In this document: positions 1-11,941 of the stretch, one piece after another
Position numbering within the stretch: position 1 is the stretch's first letter
How the letters are laid out: each line of letters begins with the position of its first letter
Source of the DNA: Chelydra serpentina
Taxonomy: Eukaryota > Chordata > Testudines > Chelydridae
NCBI GenBank assembly: GCA_037349315.1
Contig: JBAIAC010000018.1
Location: 3,844,001 to 3,908,000 of the forward strand
Direction of reading: 5' to 3'
DNA length: 64,000 nt
Made by a program: the position numbers and the translations under genes
The notes under the pieces: generated by a model
Seen by the model: the letters and a program-made list of their open reading frames with translations, nothing else
Told to the model about the DNA's origin: nothing
Databases searched by the model: none

Positions 1-3000
1 AAGCAGAGTCTGCAAAGCAATATCATGATGTAAACGTATTAATAAACAGCTTTGGAGTTGCATTTATTTTGATGGGTGGTTGTTTTTTGTCTTCAGATAT
101 TTTTTAAGGTCACACAAGTGAAGCAGAAATGTAGCCCAGAACAATACTATTACCCTATTCCTATGAATTGAGCATTCTTTATTTCAAAATACTGGCCAGA
201 GTAGAATATTTTGCAGTTTATTTGCAAGTGTATTTGGCATTTTTCCCTAGGTTGAGGCTTTTCATAGCAATACTATCTCCCATGACGAGCATTATCTGAT
301 ACTGTATTTAGCCTTGGTACAAAGCATTCTCTGCTTTCACCTAGGGATACTTAACCATCTACTGTAACGTGGTCAATTACTTCATGATAAAGCAGCCTCA
401 TAAGATTCTTATGAGCTGGATATCTCTTAAATAGGCAAATGCACTGTTGTTTTCTGTCTTTATTTGTACAAGCAGAAAAAATACTGCACATGGCTCTATA
501 AAATTTAGATGAAACTTTACCATGTTTAGGCTATGAATAAGACAAATGCAAGTCTATTTGCAAACAGTATATTAAACTCCAGAAGCCAAACTCTTAAAGG
601 CATCAAGTCTAAATTTGACATTTTAATGGGAGAGGTTTGGTTTCTATCAATCACAACATCATTTAACATTAAAATACTCCGACAAAAATAAGAGATCTGT
701 CATTCTTTCATTAAGAAACTGTAATCTAGTGTAAGATTTATAGGCTAAAAACTCAACAGCGTGTTTTCACAATAAATCCCCTTTCACTGCTCAACCCAGA
801 ACAAGTCTCTCTGTCACTCAAAGCGTTTGCCGATCAAAATGCCCTGTATAAGATCTTCAAAGGCTTTCTCACAAAATTGCATATAAATCCTTTTACCAGC
901 AAAAGCTTAGTATAGGTTTGTGTTTTACTTTCTTGGGGCACTGGTTAATTTCTTGTGCTCAGACAAGATCTTGGTTATATCAGAAACACGTAGGGCCTAA
1001 TTTATTATTAGCAGTCTGGTGTTAATTAGGGGTAATTACCAGAAATAGTTTTCTTGATGGAAATTTATTATAGGATCACACTTTACTGATGGCAAAATAG
1101 GAGTCACTGAAAGAATGCAGCTCCTACTCATAACCAACTAATTAATAAGGTGCCAAAATTCCTCTGAGAAGGGTTTGGTTCTAACTATGGGACCCTAACA
1201 GGGCAAATGGTTCCTATACAGTATTTAAAATTTAAAAGGGGAAAAGAGGGAGGAGGAGAAATTGCTGCCCAGGAGAAGTCTCAAAAGTTGCATGGCTTTT
1301 ACTTGCACTTATAAATGAAAGCATTTAACTCAGTTCCTAGGCTTATTAGAACACTCGTTTTCCCTTTTATGCAGACAGAAAAACAGCTGCAAATTTATTA
1401 TCTTGTTTGGTGTTCTGAGCTTGATTTTCAGTTTTCCTTGTGTATATCATACATTGTGGCTGTGCTTTATGAATAGGACTTTAGAAATAACAGACTATTG
1501 TACTAAATGTTATTCCCATTTAAAAACTCTCCATTTTTTATGTAATGGCTTAAAAAGTAAAGCTCAGAGTAAGTGGCAAATTTATATTAATGATTGATAT
1601 GTAAGGTATGGCTTCTACACTTTAATACACCTAAATGTACGGCATATTAAGGCAGTTTTGGAATAGAAATGCACTGTCAGTTATTAACAATAACTGTGTG
1701 GTTCAGTGGAAGGCACATTCAAGGAATATGTTTTCTTTGCATCTGAACAGAATATTATAATGCAGTGGAGGGCAACCAAAACCTTGCTTACTCTGTTATA
1801 AACGAAAGAATAAAAAAAATCGCAGTGGAGTAAAAGAATTGTAGCTGGCTGATCTGGAAAAATATTCTGGGTGAGATTTTTGAAGAGCCAAAGGGATTTA
1901 GGAGCACAAGTTCCATTACAAATCATTTGGATTTATGCTCCAGATGGCTTACGAACTTAGACGAGTCACACCCTTTATCTTGTGTGTTTTAAAAGCTTCT
2001 GCTGTATTATGAAACCAAGCACTGTGTTTTGAGTTGCTTTCACACTTTCCAAACACACAGGACTTTTTAAAACACTAACACCTGTACTTTACCTTTCCTA
2101 CCTACTAGAAAGCACCATTGTGTTTTTATTTGCTTAAAATACTTCAGTAAAAGATAATCCCATCAGGTGTGTCTTTATTTTTCTTCCCAGTACACCAATG
2201 AAATGTCAAATGTTCCTTTGGTAAATATAAATCTGAACTGAGCTTTGGTGAGTCATTCATCAGAATGTCATGTTTTTCCTGCCTTGAAGTTTCCATGTTT
2301 GATTCAGCTCTTTGAACATAAATGGACATTACCCTACCTCCCACGTGAAGTCCTGTGTCCTCTTGAAGTATATCAAGCAACAGGACAGCAAAACTATGTG
2401 TGGGGTCAAATTTATTAATGGCACAATTAAGGTGCAATCCCAGTGAAGCAAAGCACCTATGTAAATCACAAGTAACTCAATTGTTGTCACACTGGTTTTA
2501 TTCTCGTGTGTAGCCATTAAGTGGGATCAGAAGTAGGCCCTTTTGTCTGGATCTTCAGCTGATGTAGATGTGCATATTCGCATTTAAGTAAATGGAGATT
2601 CCAGTTTATACTTGCCGAGGATCTGGCCCATTGTCTTTAACAGGATCTACACTAACAAAATGAATTTGCTTAATGAAATCAAAGAATTTTAAGACTAGGT
2701 GACAAAATACAAACAACTGAGCACCACGCCACTGAGAGCTCCTTCCAGTGTCGTTTAAAAGAGACAAGATTTTTCATACAGCATATTTCATCTCCTGAAG
2801 CTTTGATTTTTTATGTCTGTAGACGAGCTCTGAAATAATATAAATGAGCAGACAGCTTAGGTTAATTGTGAGAAAAGCTTGTACATAACTGATATTTAAT
2901 GTAGCTAGTGTAGCTGTTTTGGGGATACTGATTCAGTGACATTTAACTTCAGTGTCATATTCACAACCAGGTAAATACGTAGCATTTATGTTCTATCACG

Positions 3001-3496
3001 TAGTTGTGTCAATAGTCTGTGACAATCGAACAGGTGATCAAGTATTAATTAAAATTAGCCTATGTGTGAAAGATAACTTTCAATATTTATAATCTGACTT
3101 GCAATACTTACTGTGACTTTATTCACTTACTTCATCGCACATTCAGACTCTGCTGGTTGTTTCTTTTCTAAACCTATTGCTAATACGTGTAAACTCATCA
3201 ATTGTACACCTTTGAGGGTAGGTGGAGACACTGTTTAGATATCTGCAAATGAAATTGCTTTTGTAAGCATTATTTGAAATTCGCTGACATTTTTCAAGAT
3301 GTACATGTGCAAACCATTCCACAAATGATGCATAAGACCAGTATTTGCATGATGTTGATCAGAAAACACACTGCAATAGTTGTCATCTCTCACTGGATGT
3401 AAAGAACAAACTGGAGTTCTAAGGAATGCTGCTTTATTGGTAGAGGGCCTGGGTCTTTCTAGGTTCTCACTTCCTGACAAGCAAGTTGATCTAGAA
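1..3496. other. AT-rich intergenic or intronic DNA, nothing recognised
   Basis: Only short chance open frames occur and none resembles a known protein. There are no convincing splice-bounded exons, long tandem repeats or recognisable mobile elements. The base composition is AT-rich and typical of unique vertebrate non-coding DNA. Confidence 0.6.
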
Positions 3497-3623
3497 GCTA
3501 GAGCACAAATTTTGGAGTCAGGAGCGCCGGAGTTCTAATCCTAGCTTTGCTACCACCTTGCTGTGTGGCATTAGAAAATACACTTTCCCTTGCTGTTTAT
3601 ACAGGGAATAATATTTACCGTGG
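3497..3623 (+). repeat. MIR/CORE-SINE-like relic
   Basis: The order of motifs follows the MIR pattern in the sense direction: a 'ggagtcaggag' start, then 'gttctaatcctagctttg' (the remnant of a tRNA B-box and CORE region), then 'ttgctgtgtggcatt' and an A/T-rich end. Several positions are mutated, so the copy is old. Identification rests on motif order seen by eye; a profile search with MIR or amniote CORE-SINE models would settle it. Confidence 0.5.
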
Positions 3624-5469
3624 TCATTATTTTTTTTTTTTAAATCTATCGTCCTAGTCACTGTATGTATATGTGAGATGTCCATTATATTCTAAACGGG
3701 GTCAATACTGCAATGTCTCAGATACCACTGTAGGGTAAATGCTGACATTTCCTATTTGCATAAACTTTACCTATTTTACAGGGGAGTTGTGCAAATGAGT
3801 TGAAATTTAGAAAGGGCTTTGAACAATCCAAGTGCTGTATGTATGCTGTGTATGTTTTCTCAGGGTGTTGACCCCCTGCCAGTCAATAGAGAATTATTTG
3901 GTAGCTCTGACCACTTGTATTTGGGGAAGGAACTGTGCAAAATTCCCTCTCCAGAAGCCACAGGCATGCTTCTGTAAATCAGAAGTAACTCCTCCAAAGT
4001 CAATGGCAGTAAACTGGTGCACGTCAAATTGCAATCTGTCTGCAAATCACAAGCCTCCTTACATTACTGGTGCTTTCTCTAATTTCTAGCTTGTGCTATT
4101 TTTCTGCTTTTACTGGAGGCTTTTGTGTGTTGGTACTAGACCACCTCAATTGCTGATGCAGCTGTATTTCTTGACTATACCCCAAGGATACTCCCCAAAG
4201 ACCAGTAACATCACATGCTTTTGTCTGAGGCTACTTAATATTGCAAAACCTGCAGAGCCCTTGATGGGGACCCATAACAATGGCTTCACTTTCCAGAATA
4301 TTATGAGACTCTAATAAGCAATTGCATTTTGTAATTCATATTTTTGTGCTTAATGACAGTTATGTTCGTGGCTTGTACTATACTGTAAAGAAACTAGCTT
4401 CCTGATTAGACATTGCTCTGGCACCATGTGCTCTAGAGTCACCACCGTTAAACCTACAAAGGCATACTTTGGGGGGGGAGATAGGCATAATAATATCAGG
4501 CAACACTACTTTTCAAATGCATGCATGCACATAAATTATGCTGTGTAATGTATTCTATAGACAATTGTATACTGTCTATATAATGTATTAATGTGTGGGA
4601 AGGATATGGATATGTTACTCTTTGGAATACTGCTGCTTATACGATAGTGAAATTAATTCCATGCATGCTGTGTCTTGTGCCCAGACATTACAAGCAGGGT
4701 TAAGTTGTGATAAAAGCCCATAACCACCATTAGCAATCACACCTGCTTCCTACGCTCAAGGTATTAATCCTTTCTTTACATTATACAATCAGTATTGTAA
4801 AATATATATGGGCATATGCTATCGCTTATGAAATTTGTTGGCTTTTATATCTTTTATATATTATAGTGTCATATACTGTAATGAGTTGATATATTGGGAC
4901 AGAGAGTGTTACTTAGAATCGTAAAGGCTGGATTCAATTACATGTGGTGTTGTTTTTTTAAAGTGCCGAAAAATAGAGGTTTTAGAACAAGTCAGCCCAA
5001 ATGATTTGAAAACTGTTACAATCAAGGATTGATTGTAAGAGGGCAGCTTCTACAGTGTCCAGACTTTACCAATCTTGCAGAAGAGAGAATTTTGTAAATC
5101 AAACAAAGTGGTGGCCATTAAGAAAGCAGGGTTTGCTCTCAGTGGCCACAGAGTAAATTTCCCTGTATTTAGGATTGGAAATAGTTGCACTAGTTCAGAT
5201 ACAACTGTGTGGTGACCGGGGTAAGTGTTGATTTTTCACTATTTTTTTGATGGCAGTAACTCTTTTTTAAGGCAGTTGGGGGGTTTTGCTTGTACGCAAG
5301 ACACCACACAATTAGATGGTGTAGAAAGGGTTATATGTCTGGGTTCTCCACACAGATCTCTCCCATAGTCATTGCCACCTAAGAGTATGTTAAGGCTAAA
5401 CAAAGGCCTGATCTACCAAATCCTCAAATTCCACCCTATCCTCCTGATGTATACTGCTTCTCAATGCAG
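3624..5469. other. Mostly unassigned AT-rich DNA
   Basis: No gene is recognised. A stretch near 3970-4040 carries a weak copy of the 'aagtcaatgg' palindromic relic found elsewhere in the window. A short G run lies near 4471-4478. Otherwise nothing stands out. Confidence 0.5.
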
Positions 5470-5477
5470 GGCCCAAG

Positions 5478-5534
5478 CAGGGCTGGTGCAAGGAAGTTTC
5501 ACGCCCTAGGCGAAACTTCCTTGCACCAGTCCTG
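5478..5534. repeat. Fold-back copy of the hAT left terminus
   Basis: Bases 5478-5500, the element's left end, reappear in reverse complement at 5512-5534 with 22 of 23 positions identical, separated by 11 bases. The inner 18 bp (5483-5500 with 5512-5529) pair perfectly, so the terminus can form a stable hairpin. Confidence 0.9.
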
Positions 5535-6035
5535 CGCCCCCCACCCCAGCTAAGGCCGCCCCCTCAGCAGTCAGCTCTACACCTCCCCTGCACCTATTCC
5601 CCCCCCCCCCCAGCAGCAAACCACCCCCCTGCCCGTGGCAGCCTCCCCACCCGCGGGCTGCAGCGGGGGGGCTGGGCTCGGCTTCCCTCCCCCCCTCCCA
5701 CCCCATGGCCGCCTGGGCTGGGCTCGTCACCCTGCCCCCACCCCTGCGGGCCACGGCGGACTCGGCTGGGCTCCACGGCCCCCCTGCGGCGGGGGCGCTG
5801 GGCTCGGCTCCTGGCCCCCCATACGGCCTGCAGTGGGCTCGCCTGGGCTCCCCGCCCCCTGCCACAGCGGGCTCGGCTGGGCTCCCCGCACCTCCCTCCC
5901 CACGGGTCCCGGCAGGGGCGCTGGGCTTGGCTCCCCGTCTGCTGCAGCTTACCTCAGGCCGGCGGCAGGGGCAGCAGCTCCTCTCGGCGGCGTTTAGAAT
6001 CGCCGCCAGGAGTCGCCACCCCACAAATCCTGGCG

Positions 6036-6055
6036 CCCTAGGTGACCACCTAGGG
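6036..6055. repeat. Near-perfect subterminal palindrome in hAT MITE
   Basis: Arms 'ccctaggtg' (6036-6044) and 'cacctaggg' (6047-6055) flank two central bases close to the right end of the hAT-type element. Subterminal repeats of this kind are usual transposase-binding sites in hAT elements. Confidence 0.7.
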
Positions 6056-6414
6056 TCGCCTAATAGGAGCGCCGGCCCTGGGCCCAAGCCAGCTCTTAAG
6101 GAAATAAATGGGAGTCTTTACATTGGATTTAACATGGAGTTGAATTGAGGACCATCACGCATTTCTTCCTAAAACTAAAATTCATTTGAAAATTTAACTC
6201 CATTAATTTGGGCTTGAATAGGGACTGGGAGTGGCTGGCTCACTACAAAAGCAGCTTTGCCTCTCCTGGAATTGACACCTCCTCATCAATTATTGGGAGT
6301 GGACTACATCCACCCCTGATTGTATTGGCCCTGTCAACACTGGTTCTCTACTTGAGGTAACTCCCTTCTCTTCATGTGTCAGTATAACAATGCCTGCAGC
6401 TGTAATTTTCACTC

Positions 6415-6541
6415 CATGCATCTGTAGAAGTGGGTTTTTTACCCACGAAAGCTTATGCCCAAATAAATGTTAGTCTTTAAGGTGCCACCAGACTCCCTGT
6501 TGTTTTTGTGGATACAGACTAACACGGCTACCCCCTGATAC
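6415..6541 (+). repeat. 125-bp dispersed repeat, copy 1
   Basis: One of three copies here (others at 47318-47442 and, inverted, 50403-50535). It begins near 'catctgtagaagtggg', carries a GTGGGT/ACCCAC hairpin, then 'cacgaaagcttatgccc', then 'ggatacagactaac', and ends at 'ctgatac'. Bases 6428-6469 match copy 2 without a difference. I recall this as a very abundant turtle and archosaur repeat but cannot name it with certainty; a Chompy-type MITE and a SINE are both possible. Confidence 0.75.
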
Positions 6542-7661
6542 CTTTCTTCCTGGAGATTTTTCCTCCGTTACCATGTATGGAGTCTACTCTTGTCTTCTCA
6601 CTGCTGAGATATTGATTTTCCTCCCAAAGGAGGCGACCCAATGAGTCCAGTCCATCCCAGCAACTGACCATTTTGCAACATCTGGTTACTGCTGTGCCCT
6701 GACTCACTGAAATTCAGCACTTGCTTCCTCTCACTCTGCAGCCCTAGTCACTTCTGTCCAATGATCCTGCCCCTGCAACCAGTGCAAAAGATTTCTATTG
6801 TTCAAGACATTTTTAGTAATTTGTGTTTATGGATGTTAAAAGGCAAATCACTGCTGAGTCCCAAGAAGGTATGGAACTATTCTCCTATTTAATGAGTCTG
6901 TCGATCAATATGGCAACAAATCTCCCACCAATATCCTCTCTCTTACATCATCAGTGTGAATGATTCCTGGGGAGGGTATGAAAAATGGAGCACACGTTGG
7001 TGCTTCACAACCTTCCTCACAACTGTTCCATTGTTACTTTAAATATATTCTTGCTATTCCATCCCTGGCAGCATCCAGAAAAGAATCCAATTTGTGACAC
7101 ATTGTGCATTGCTTTGTGAGATGGACAAATATGTCTGAGAATAATATTGAGACACTGACAAACTCACTTCCCCTTAAGATTGAACCCAGGTGGGGTCTAG
7201 TAAAAATCCTACTGAAGTCAGTGGAAAGATTCTCATTGAATTCAGTGGACTTTGAATCAGGCCTTCAGTCTTGGTTTTTCCAGCTAAAAGACTAATGCAC
7301 TAGCCACTGCTCTTATTTCCTTTCCTCTTTCCCCCCAAATCGTTGTCTGTCTTCTTGCCAGAAATGCTCTAAAACCTGGCTGCATATTTAAATGTCATAA
7401 GAAAATGCAAGCAACAAAAGGAGTGACTTGAAATGAAGGAAAGGGATTTATTTAAGCATTATGGGCTGGATTCTCTTTTGCCAAGATTCACTTGGCACAG
7501 GAGTGGATGGGTCTGACCTGCTAGGGAAACAAGATTTCTCCGACCTGCTCAGCTGCAGACCTGGTTTTGGTGGAGTAGAAGCTACTCTAATCTGTGACAT
7601 CTGGCAGTAATCCCCAAGGGACTGTCCACCATCTGAGAACTGTTGGAGCATCATACATGCC
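6542..7661. other. Unassigned DNA with one weak palindromic relic
   Basis: No gene is recognised. Around 7205-7265 the motifs 'actgaagtcagtgg' and 'attgaattcagtgg' suggest a decayed copy of the TTGACTTCAATGG palindromic repeats common in this window. Confidence 0.45.
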
Positions 7662-7721
7662 CCTGCCACCCCTAGCATGCCCCGGTGTTGTGGTCTGGGT
7701 GGGCATGCTAGGGGTGGCAGG
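7662..7721. repeat. Perfect 21-bp inverted repeat
   Basis: Arms 7662-7682 and 7701-7721 are exact reverse complements, containing 'cccctagcatgccc' and 'gggcatgctagggg', with an 18-base spacer. Nearby DNA holds no recognised transposon ends. Confidence 0.9.
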
Positions 7722-8454
7722 ACACAGCTTTCTACCAGCTCAGAGCAGCCCTGCTAGGAGAATTTTCAGCAGACCAGAGATGGACAGCATATGTCCCTTT
7801 TGCATTGCCTGTGTGGCATCGACAGATTGTGTTGGGGGAGAGATTCTGGTCCAAGGGCTCCATCTTGTTGGAAGTCTCCCATGGCAAATTTGGATGAATA
7901 ACCCAAATTTCCAGTGATAGGGTGAGGAGGAAAATACCCTCACAGCCTGCAAAGCTCTAAATATTCTTGTATTTTGGAATCATACAGAGCCAGTTACAGT
8001 TCTTCTTTGAATATCTGATTACACAGTGTTGGAGAACACCGTGACTTCTCACCCAGAGCTCAGCCACCAGTCTTCTCATTTTCTGTTTTATATTCCTTGA
8101 TCTACAGAGCTAATATCAAAGTAGAGAGAGATGTATGTAGTTTTGGATGCTTAACATTTTCTCTGACTAGTGGAAAGAAATGATACCCTAGAGTTTGAGC
8201 TTTCAAAGAGTTTTGAAGGGTCTCGGCACTTTCTTTTCAGAAATCCCTATTGAACATTTTAAAAAGTTACCCATATAAAAGTGAGGCAGACCTAAACAAT
8301 ACCATTGTTTCTGCATTGGAAGGAGTCGTCATTTTCATACTGACAATAGACTTCCAACAGCAGGTGATCGGTGTGCTACATGTAATGTGACTATAGGCGG
8401 AGTTGGTAACGCCATTGATAGGGAAGGTTGCCCAAGACTTCGCCAGAACTGAGT
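7722..8454. other. Unassigned DNA between inverted repeat and L2 LINE
   Basis: No coding, RNA or repeat feature is recognised here. Confidence 0.5.
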
Positions 8455-8639
8455 ATTATTATTTAATTATTATTTGTATTACCATATGCCTAGGATCCCT
8501 ACTCCTGGATCCAGGACGCCGTTGCATTAGGTGCTGGGAAAAAAATGCAGAACAAAACGACGGCCTCTGCGCCCAAAGGGCTTCCACATTCATATAAGAC
8601 TAGAGACGATGGATGGAGACTAACGGGAGTAAAAGGAAA

Positions 8640-10620
8640 CTCTGAGACAACACTGGACAGCATGATAGGCAGTGGGATCCATGCGCCAGCAACCTAGCCT
8701 GTGTTTTTTTGAAGGCCTCCTAGCAAAGAAGAGTTTTAAGGAGGGTTTAACAGGCAGATAATGTGCTTTGTAGCACTGTGCATGTAGAGGGGAGCTCCTC
8801 CCAAGCATGAGCGCCAGTGGGGGGGAAAAGCAAGAACATGCCCTTTTGAAAACTTAACAAGTGGGAGATGGAAGGCATCGTAGGCTAATCAGAGGTGGGA
8901 GGTGACCCTTTGATAGTGAATGAGAGAGAGGCCATGAAGGGTTTTGACAGTGAAGACAAGCATCTTATGTTTGTTGTGATAGAGAAGAGGGAGTCAATGA
9001 AGGGATGCAAGGTGTGGGTCAAAGCAATGGCTTAGAATATGATCTTTGCAGCAGCATTCTGAATGGATATGATTAGGGCAAGACAGCATTTGACAGAGCC
9101 AGAGAAAAGGATGTTGCAGTAATGAAGATGCAACATGACAAGAGACAGGACCGGAGCTCTGTGGCTGGATAGATAAGGGTATATCTTTAGATATATTATG
9201 CAGAAGGAATTTGCAAGCTCAGCAAGGATGGTGATGTTGTCCACAATGATCGAGAATGGAGTAGTGGGAGGGCTTGCGGTGGAAGATTGTGCTCTGTTTT
9301 AGCCATGTTGAGTTTGAGCTGACAGCTAGACATCCACAAGACTTCAGAGATGCACTGAAGTTATAGTTTGGACAGAGGAGACAGGGCTGGAGTAGAAAGG
9401 CAGATCTGCAAGTCATCTGCATAGAGATGGAATTTGAATCTGTGTTTGTGGATGAGATTACCCAGAGAGAAGGTGCGGAGGGAGAAGAGCGGGGGGTCAA
9501 CAACAGAGCCCTATGCAACACCTGCAGAAAGTTGGAGGACTATAAGGAGGATCCTGTAAATGACACAATGAAGGAGTGATTGGAGAGGTAGAAGAAGAAC
9601 CAGGAGAGAATAGTGTCATGAAAGCCAAGAAAGGGTACCATTTCAAGAACAGCATGGTCAACTGTTAAAGGATCCTGACAGGAGAAGATGGTGTACTGGT
9701 TCTGACCTTTTGGCTAGGAAAATATTATTAGAGACTTTGGTGACAATGGTTTGAGTGGGGCATAAGGGTTGGAAGCAGTATTGGAGAGGAGGGTTCAGGA
9801 TGGAACTGAAAGAAGGGGAGCTCTAGACAGCTCGACAGCTCTAGAGCTGTAAACAGCATGTTGAATGAGACTGGAGATGGAGCAGTAATTAGAGAGCAAA
9901 TGGGGTCAAGGGATGTTTTTTAAGATGGGAGAGACTAAAGCATGCTGGTAATGTGATTGGAAAAAAAGCCAGAGGAGAGTGAAAGCTTGAGGAGATAAGT
10001 GGGAACAAGGCTGATCAGGAGATGGGATGGGGTCACTGACGCAAGTGGAGGAGTTAGAGGAGGACAGCAGACACGAAATGTCGGTGTTTGTGACAAAGGG
10101 GAGGAGAGAGTTGTAGAAGGGAAAGAGGGAAGGGAAGCCAAAGGGGAAGGTCATGATATATTTTGTCAATTTTCTTTGGAAAGAAATTGCAAGATATTGT
10201 GCAGATACAGAAATGGAGGCAGGAAGTGGGGGAGGGTTTGAGGAGTGAACCAAAGGTGGTGAAAAGGGGGCTGAGATTGTGGGCATGGGATTCAATTAAG
10301 TTGGAGAAGCAGCATTGTTTAGCTAGGACGGTGGCAGAACTGAAGGAAGGAGAGAACAATTTTGTAGTGAAGGAAGTCAGCCCAGTCTTGGGATTTCCAT
10401 CAGAGACGTTTTGTGGCATGAGAGCAGGGATGGAGGAGGAAGCGAATGTTGAGGTTGGCTGGGCCGACCTTGGTACAGAAGGTATGGGCAAAAGAGTAAA
10501 GGATGGAAGAGAGTGAAGCTTGGAATCAGGAACCATATCAATGGAAGAAAAGGAAGAGAGGGCTGAGAGCAGATGAGAAGCCATCAGTGCTGATGGACTG
10601 GAACTTGTAAGTGTCCCCAC
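8640..10620 (-). pseudogene. Decayed L2-type ORF2 (reverse transcriptase)
   Basis: On the minus strand the frame shows [15 protein letters not shown] around 9395-9430, the RT palm active site with both catalytic aspartates kept. The upstream remnant around 9.6-9.7 kb resembles the 'AFDTVDH...LSWF..YLSN' block of L2 enzymes, and LKLNMAKTE follows the active site near 9282-9315. The part upstream of 10054 is open for 188 codons and includes an FFPKKIDKI segment typical of the linker between endonuclease and RT. No endonuclease domain is present. A stop interrupts the RT frame at 9361-9363, 17 codons after the active site, and further shifts break the reading. It cannot make an active enzyme. 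RT in this family would copy LINE RNA at nicked chromosomal DNA. Confidence 0.7.
9835..9850. repeat. 16-bp perfect palindrome within L2 remnant
   Basis: 'acagctctagagctgt' reads the same on both strands. It lies in the decayed RT region and is probably a chance product of local duplication of 'agctctaga' motifs at 9819-9848. Confidence 0.6.
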
Positions 10621-11941
10621 AGTTTGTCAGACATGTAAACATATAGCTACTTGTTTGCCGGTCAGCAATGTTTTGCTGTTGGAGGTGCAGCCCAGAACTC
10701 ACAGACCTGAGAGGAGAAGGGCAGAGAGAGCTTTTTTCTCCTTTGTGCCCTCCTGATTCTGGGCTATTCCAGGCACTGAATCTAAGTTACAGCCGCCTAT
10801 CCTGCACTGCCTATGAATAGCAGTGCTTCCCAGAATCCCCATAGTATTATGCATCCCCCACACACTCCTTCTTGCCCTTGGCGTAACCGCTGCACTAGGG
10901 CTTGTAAGGAGACCTGTGTAGAGCAGCCTGTGACTGTTTTAAACAGTACCTGCACTGGGGGAATACTCCCTCAGATGCTAGGGTCCCTGTACAACACCAC
11001 AGCAGCATACAGCGGTTCTAATGAGAGAGAAAATCTCACCCATCATTTTTAAATTGAAATTTTTACTTGTTGTCATATGCAAATATTTGGGGCTACCTTT
11101 ATTTTTATGCGGTGCTAAAGAACTAAAGCTGCAATGTTTTTAAAATGCTATACAATGGCACAGCAAACTCTTGAGCAACATTGCATGCTCTAGTAGGAGT
11201 GTGATATAGCTGCTCTGGGAGTTGATGAATTTCTAAAAGCTTGTTGCCATGGGTCAATGTTAAACAAATCCACAGCTTGTTTTGGTATGTGGGTTATGTA
11301 CTTCATCCAGTGCTACCCTATTGCATAGATTTCATATGCTCCTTCATGACAGCCAGAGATGAATAATTGCTTCAAGATCCGTAGACCTACTCTCCAGTTT
11401 GATGCATGCATTGTCATTTTGTTACAACGCTGAATTGTTTTGGAATTCTTCTCCATCTGGAATAGTTCTCTGTTCTCTGAAGTGCTACCAGCTACAGCAA
11501 TATTTACAGCTTTGTAGCACAGGGAGTAGAAAACGTGAACTGCATTTTGTCTACCGATTTTCAGCTGGAATACGGTATTGTTCACTTTCTGTCCAAAACT
11601 GTTGTGTCAAAATGCTGTGTGCTGCTAAACGGCAGCTGAGTCTCACCCCAGAGGTGGCGGCCTTAATCAGGACATGCGGGAGAGTGAAACACAGAAGGGA
11701 TGGATTTTAAATCAGAAGGCCACAAATTTATTAATTTGTAATCTTCCCCACCCGCCGCCGCCAAAAAAACCCAAGCATTTATATAGGTCTGGTGTGGAGT
11801 TAAATACCATACCGAATAACCAATATTCATGATTCAACCTCTTCAATCTAACCCTTAGGAGTCAACCTTTGCTGAATCCTCTTGCCCTGCCTCTGCAACA
11901 GTGAAAAGGGATAAATGTGAAAGGTATTTGTCTTTGAAGAC
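10621..11941. other. Unassigned DNA
   Basis: No gene or repeat could be named. Open frames at 10813-11052 and 11399-11710 lack recognisable domains and splice context. Confidence 0.45.

Larger units (their letters stand above)
5470..6088. mobile_element. GC-rich non-autonomous hAT-type MITE
   Basis: A block of about 603 bp (5478-6080) is far richer in GC than its flanks. It is bounded by perfect 8-bp direct repeats 'ggcccaag' at 5470-5477 and 6081-6088. Its left end starts 'cagggctggtgc' and its right end, read in reverse, starts 'cagggccggcgc', giving short imperfect terminal inverted repeats. Eight-base target duplications with CAGGG ends are the classic hAT signature. There is no transposase frame: the open frames here come from low stop-codon density in GC-rich DNA. 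Subterminal palindromes lie at 5483-5529 and 6036-6055. The intact duplication suggests a fairly recent insertion relative to other repeats here. hAT assignment is inference; exact family unknown. Confidence 0.85.
8455..10620 (-). mobile_element. L2-clade non-LTR retrotransposon, 5'-truncated
   Basis: Read on the minus strand this is a LINE of about 2.2 kb. From high to low coordinates it has a linker region rich in Ser/Pro/Leu (about 10.6-10.05 kb), reverse transcriptase blocks, a YADD catalytic box at 9412-9423, a C-terminal region and a 3' untranslated tail of about 150 bp. The tail ends in A/T-rich ATT-type repeats near 8455-8482. That tail carries 'agcaccta' and 'tacaaataataa'-like motifs that recur as isolated short relics in this window. 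The 5' end is lost near 10620. CR1 is the closest other clade, but the YADD-LQI block and tail fit L2 better. Confidence 0.75.

Noticed and set aside
5506..6148. Open frames of 120-193 codons on both strands
   Set aside because: They fall inside the GC-rich hAT-type MITE between its target duplications and have no recognisable protein features.
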